From: Rhodococcus sp. 06-462-5 | Lineage (GTDB): Bacteria > Actinomycetota > Actinomycetes > Mycobacteriales > Mycobacteriaceae | DNA length: 64,000 bases | Direction: 5' to 3' | NCBI RefSeq assembly: GCF_002258315.1 | Contig: NZ_NOYD01000012.1 | Location: 124,001-188,000 of the forward strand | Part shown: positions 61,827 through 64,000 of the stretch, piece after piece | Numbering within the stretch: position 1 is the first letter of the stretch | Layout of the letters: each line of letters starts with the position of its first letter | Notes under the pieces: model-generated | Seen by the model: the letters and a program-made list of their open reading frames with translations, nothing else | Database searches by the model: none | Told to the model about the DNA's origin: nothing | Made by a program: the position numbers and the translations under genes

Positions 61827-62324
61827 GAGCGTCGCGAGTTCGTTTCCGACGTCGCACGGCGGGCGCGCCGCAGGTCCGAGGGAGTAGGTGATCGACCAGT
61901 GGAAGAAGTCGTCGCCGAACTGCACACCTATTTCGCACAGAGTGTCCTGCTCGGCCTCGAACCCGGGGTTGCCGTCGATCTCGATGTCCTTCGCCGGACG
62001 GCCGATCAGCTCGGAACCGGCGCGTTCGCGTCCGATAGGGCTGCCGCGGTACCAGGAAAAGCTGACGCCGGGTCCGCCGAAGCCGATCGTCTCCCACTGA
62101 CACCCGACGGAATTGCGGGTGATCTGCGCGAACGGGCCCGCGCCGAACGCGGACTGCACCTCGGCGTCGGTGATCGATCCGCATTCGCCGAAGAAGGGAC
62201 CGGGCTCGTACGCCGCGGTGGTCGGGGCTGTGTCCTCCGGCTGCGCAGCGTCGTCCTCCGCACCACCGCACCCGGCGATCAGCACAGCTGTTGCCGCCGC
62301 GACCAACGCGAACCGTCTCGTCAT
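61806..62324 (-). CDS. DUF3558 lipoprotein (second copy)
   Basis: 172 residues from the ATG at 62324 (MTRRFALVAAATAVLIAGCGG, lipobox IAGC); GTG at 62336 is an alternative. DUF3558 pattern: FFGECGSITDAEVQSAFG, VGCQWETIGF, DTLCEIGVQ and the C-terminal RPPCDVGNELATL. Paralogous to the following gene and probably co-transcribed with it and with the secreted protein gene upstream. Confidence 0.86.
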   Translation of the reverse strand: MTRRFALVAAATAVLIAGCGGAEDDAAQPEDTAPTTAAYEPGPFFGECGSITDAEVQSAFGAGPFAQITRNSVGCQWETIGFGGPGVSFSWYRGSPIGRERAGSELIGRPAKDIEIDGNPGFEAEQDTLCEIGVQFGDDFFHWSITYSLGPAARPPCDVGNELATLTVERKQ

Positions 62325-62338
62325 CCAGTGGCTCACAT

Positions 62339-62866
62339 CTACGGGGCCGAGAATCCGCCGACGCCGGGAATGTCGAACAGAATGCCTGAGGCCAGAACAT
62401 GCGCGGTGAACAGAATCGGTCCGCTTCCGGTGTCTGCGACGACCGGGCCCGAGGGCACGAACACGCCGTTGCCCTGCTGGCAGATCGGTGCGTTCACCGA
62501 CCCGGTGCGTCCGTTGGCGATGTTGACGAAGTCCACCTGCAGGCTGGCGAAGTTCTGGTACGACGTACAGATCCGCGGCTCGGCGGCGCGGCCCCAGATG
62601 TGCGTCAGTCCCGGCGTCTCGGTGCTCGCGACCTCGATCGTGCCGATCCACTGATCCGGAACGACGAGTCCGCCGACGGTGACGCCGAGGTTGGGGATCT
62701 GCAGAACGGGGACAGAAACCGGTCCGGGCGGGGCCGCAGGCGCGTTCTCGGCGGGTGCAGGCAGCGCATCGGCAGGCGGTTGGGCCTGTGCGACCGGCGC
62801 GAGGGCCATGGTGCCCACAGCTGCGAGTGCAGCTGCGAGTAAACCGAATCGAGTCCGACGAGCCAT
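62339..62866 (-). CDS. Secreted hypothetical protein
   Basis: 175 residues with a classical Sec signal (residues 1-29, cleavage likely after AQA) and a proline/alanine-rich linker before a beta-rich domain with two cysteines (PRICTSYQ and NAPICQQG). No lipobox and no recognised family; seems typical of envelope proteins of mycolic actinomycetes. ATG at 62866 with AGGAG upstream. First of three likely co-transcribed exported proteins. Confidence 0.78.
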   Translation of the reverse strand: MARRTRFGLLAAALAAVGTMALAPVAQAQPPADALPAPAENAPAAPPGPVSVPVLQIPNLGVTVGGLVVPDQWIGTIEVASTETPGLTHIWGRAAEPRICTSYQNFASLQVDFVNIANGRTGSVNAPICQQGNGVFVPSGPVVADTGSGPILFTAHVLASGILFDIPGVGGFSAP

Positions 62867-62908
62867 ACCTGTGTGTCTCCTGATCCTGTGGAAGCGAGTC
62901 GCCATACG

Positions 62909-64000
62909 TTACCGCGAAGCGGCGAGCTTCCGGCCCTGGACGTAGACCCCGACGATGGCCGGCTCGCGCATCGCCATCAGTAGAGCAAACAGGGTCTGGT
63001 CGCGGGCGAGCTCAGGATCGTCGGCGCGGACGCCGTGATCGACTGCCACCGCGAGCTGCGGCCACGCGGACGGATCGACGACGACGAAATCGGCTTCCTT
63101 ACCTGCGTCGAAGTTGCCGATCCGGTTCTCCATGTCCAGGGCGCGCGCCCCGGCGAGTGTTCCGGTGAACAGCAGTTCGGCGGGATGCAGGGACAGTCCG
63201 GCGTCGCCGGCCTCGGAGATGTGCACCTTGAACGCATCGGCGAGCACCTGCGGCAGCAGCCACTCGTCACCGCCGCCGAAGTCCGACCCGATGGCGATGT
63301 TCACCCCCGCGGCCACGGTCCGCATCCATGGCATGGTGCCCGAGCCCAGAAACTGCTGCGAGGTGGGACAGTGCGCGATGGACGTGCCGGTCTCTGCCAT
63401 TCGCGCGAGTTCGACGTCCTGACAGTGCACCGCGTGGGCCAGGATGGTGCGTCGACCCAGCAAGCTCTTGCCGCCGACCTGCGAGCCCGGCAGGAACTTG
63501 CCGTCGTAGGTGTCGAGGTACGTATCCACGCCGTAGGCGTTCTTGGTGGCGTCGATCTCGCCGGTTCCCGGCCGGTTGTTCTCGTTCAGGTGTGTGTGGA
63601 AGTAGACGCCTCGCGCGCGAACGGAATCGTAGAGCTCGCCGAGGTTCTTCAGCGTTTCCGTCGTCACCGAAAGCGAGAACCGCGGTACGACGGCAACGTG
63701 CAGCATCGCCGTGTCCACATCGCCGGTATCTGCCGCGTGCCATTTCTCGATCTCCTCGGACACCAGCCGGATCGCCTCGTCCTCACCGGTGATCAAGTCC
63801 TGCGCCGACGCCGGGCCGGTGGTCTGGACTCCGCGTCCACTGACGATGCGCAGCCCGTGCTCGAGCGTCTCCGCGAACAGCGAGTCCTGCGCATGCGGGA
63901 ACGCCGATCCGAACACCATCGCCTGCGTCGTTCCGGCCCGGATTCGCGCGGCACAGAAGTCTCTGGCCGCTGCGGCCGCGAACTCGGGATCGGCGAAGCG
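62909..64000 (-). CDS. Guanine-deaminase-type amidohydrolase (5' end outside window)
   Basis: 363 codons visible; the frame runs open past the window end, so the N-terminus with the first metal-binding HxH is missing. Metal and substrate motifs seen: HTHLNEN, HAVHC, AHCPTSQQFLGSG and a late SDFGGG aspartate. The AHCPTS-xxFLGSG sequence is typical of guanine deaminases, which turn guanine to xanthine, though other purine-related amidohydrolases remain possible. Stop at 62909. Confidence 0.85.
   Translation of the reverse strand, partial: RFADPEFAAAAARDFCAARIRAGTTQAMVFGSAFPHAQDSLFAETLEHGLRIVSGRGVQTTGPASAQDLITGEDEAIRLVSEEIEKWHAADTGDVDTAMLHVAVVPRFSLSVTTETLKNLGELYDSVRARGVYFHTHLNENNRPGTGEIDATKNAYGVDTYLDTYDGKFLPGSQVGGKSLLGRRTILAHAVHCQDVELARMAETGTSIAHCPTSQQFLGSGTMPWMRTVAAGVNIAIGSDFGGGDEWLLPQVLADAFKVHISEAGDAGLSLHPAELLFTGTLAGARALDMENRIGNFDAGKEADFVVVDPSAWPQLAVAVDHGVRADDPELARDQTLFALLMAMREPAIVGVYVQGRKLAASR

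Overview
This window is high-GC chromosomal DNA from a mycolic-acid actinomycete, most likely Rhodococcus (a fascians-type member is my inference). The evidence is the gene set: mycothiol S-conjugate amidase, an Emb-type arabinosyltransferase, a lipid-droplet protein next to xseA, a short-chain Z-isoprenyl diphosphate synthase, and DUF3558, DUF4245, DUF4307 and DUF6542 proteins. From memory, about 16-43 kb keeps much of the gene neighbourhood of Mycobacterium tuberculosis Rv1080c-Rv1111c, and 56-61 kb is the str operon. I see no rRNA, tRNA, CRISPR array, insertion sequence or prophage.

Layout. 0.1-7.3 kb: a short-chain dehydrogenase, the Entner-Doudoroff pair edd-eda with a divergent ROK regulator, then cstA with its small YbdD-type partner behind a CRP-like palindrome. 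7.4-9.3 kb: an Ada-AlkA fusion overlapping ogt (alkylation repair). 9.4-16.2 kb: an AI-2E-type exporter, sbcCD and rmuC. 16.2-23.8 kb: a DUF6542 membrane protein, ispH, lipid-droplet protein, xseAB, DUF4245, glpX and fumC. 23.9-32.3 kb: a DesA-like protein lacking both diiron histidines, a serine-hydrolase lipoprotein overlapping an epoxide-hydrolase-like gene, phoH, glyA, a DUF885 peptidase-like protein and coaA.

32.3-35.8 kb: a LuxR-type large ATPase regulator converges on and overlaps a SARP-type regulator. 35.9-42.9 kb: uppS-like gene, hemolysin III (PAQR) gene behind a 22-bp palindrome, an overlapping mca/membrane/thioredoxin-domain gene chain followed by a diguanylate cyclase, DUF4307 and greA. 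43-52.5 kb: a DrrAB-type ABC exporter, an Emb-family arabinosyltransferase, a divergent QueC-like PP-loop protein, ilvA, and an Asp23/AmaP-like membrane module. 52.5-56.4 kb: the Pnkp-Hen1 RNA repair operon. 56.6-61.2 kb: rpsL-rpsG-fusA-tuf. 61.3-64 kb: two DUF3558 lipoproteins, a secreted protein and a guanine-deaminase-type amidohydrolase cut by the window edge.

The least explained signals are non-coding. Five copies of a ~47-bp palindrome lie 3' of fumC, glyA (two) and tuf (two), with a conserved asymmetric loop in the same sense relative to the upstream gene. Two copies of an unrelated ~75-bp structured element abut the stop codons of phoH and uppS. Among proteins, the stand-alone QueC-like PP-loop protein and the His-to-Gln DesA homologue are the most unusual.
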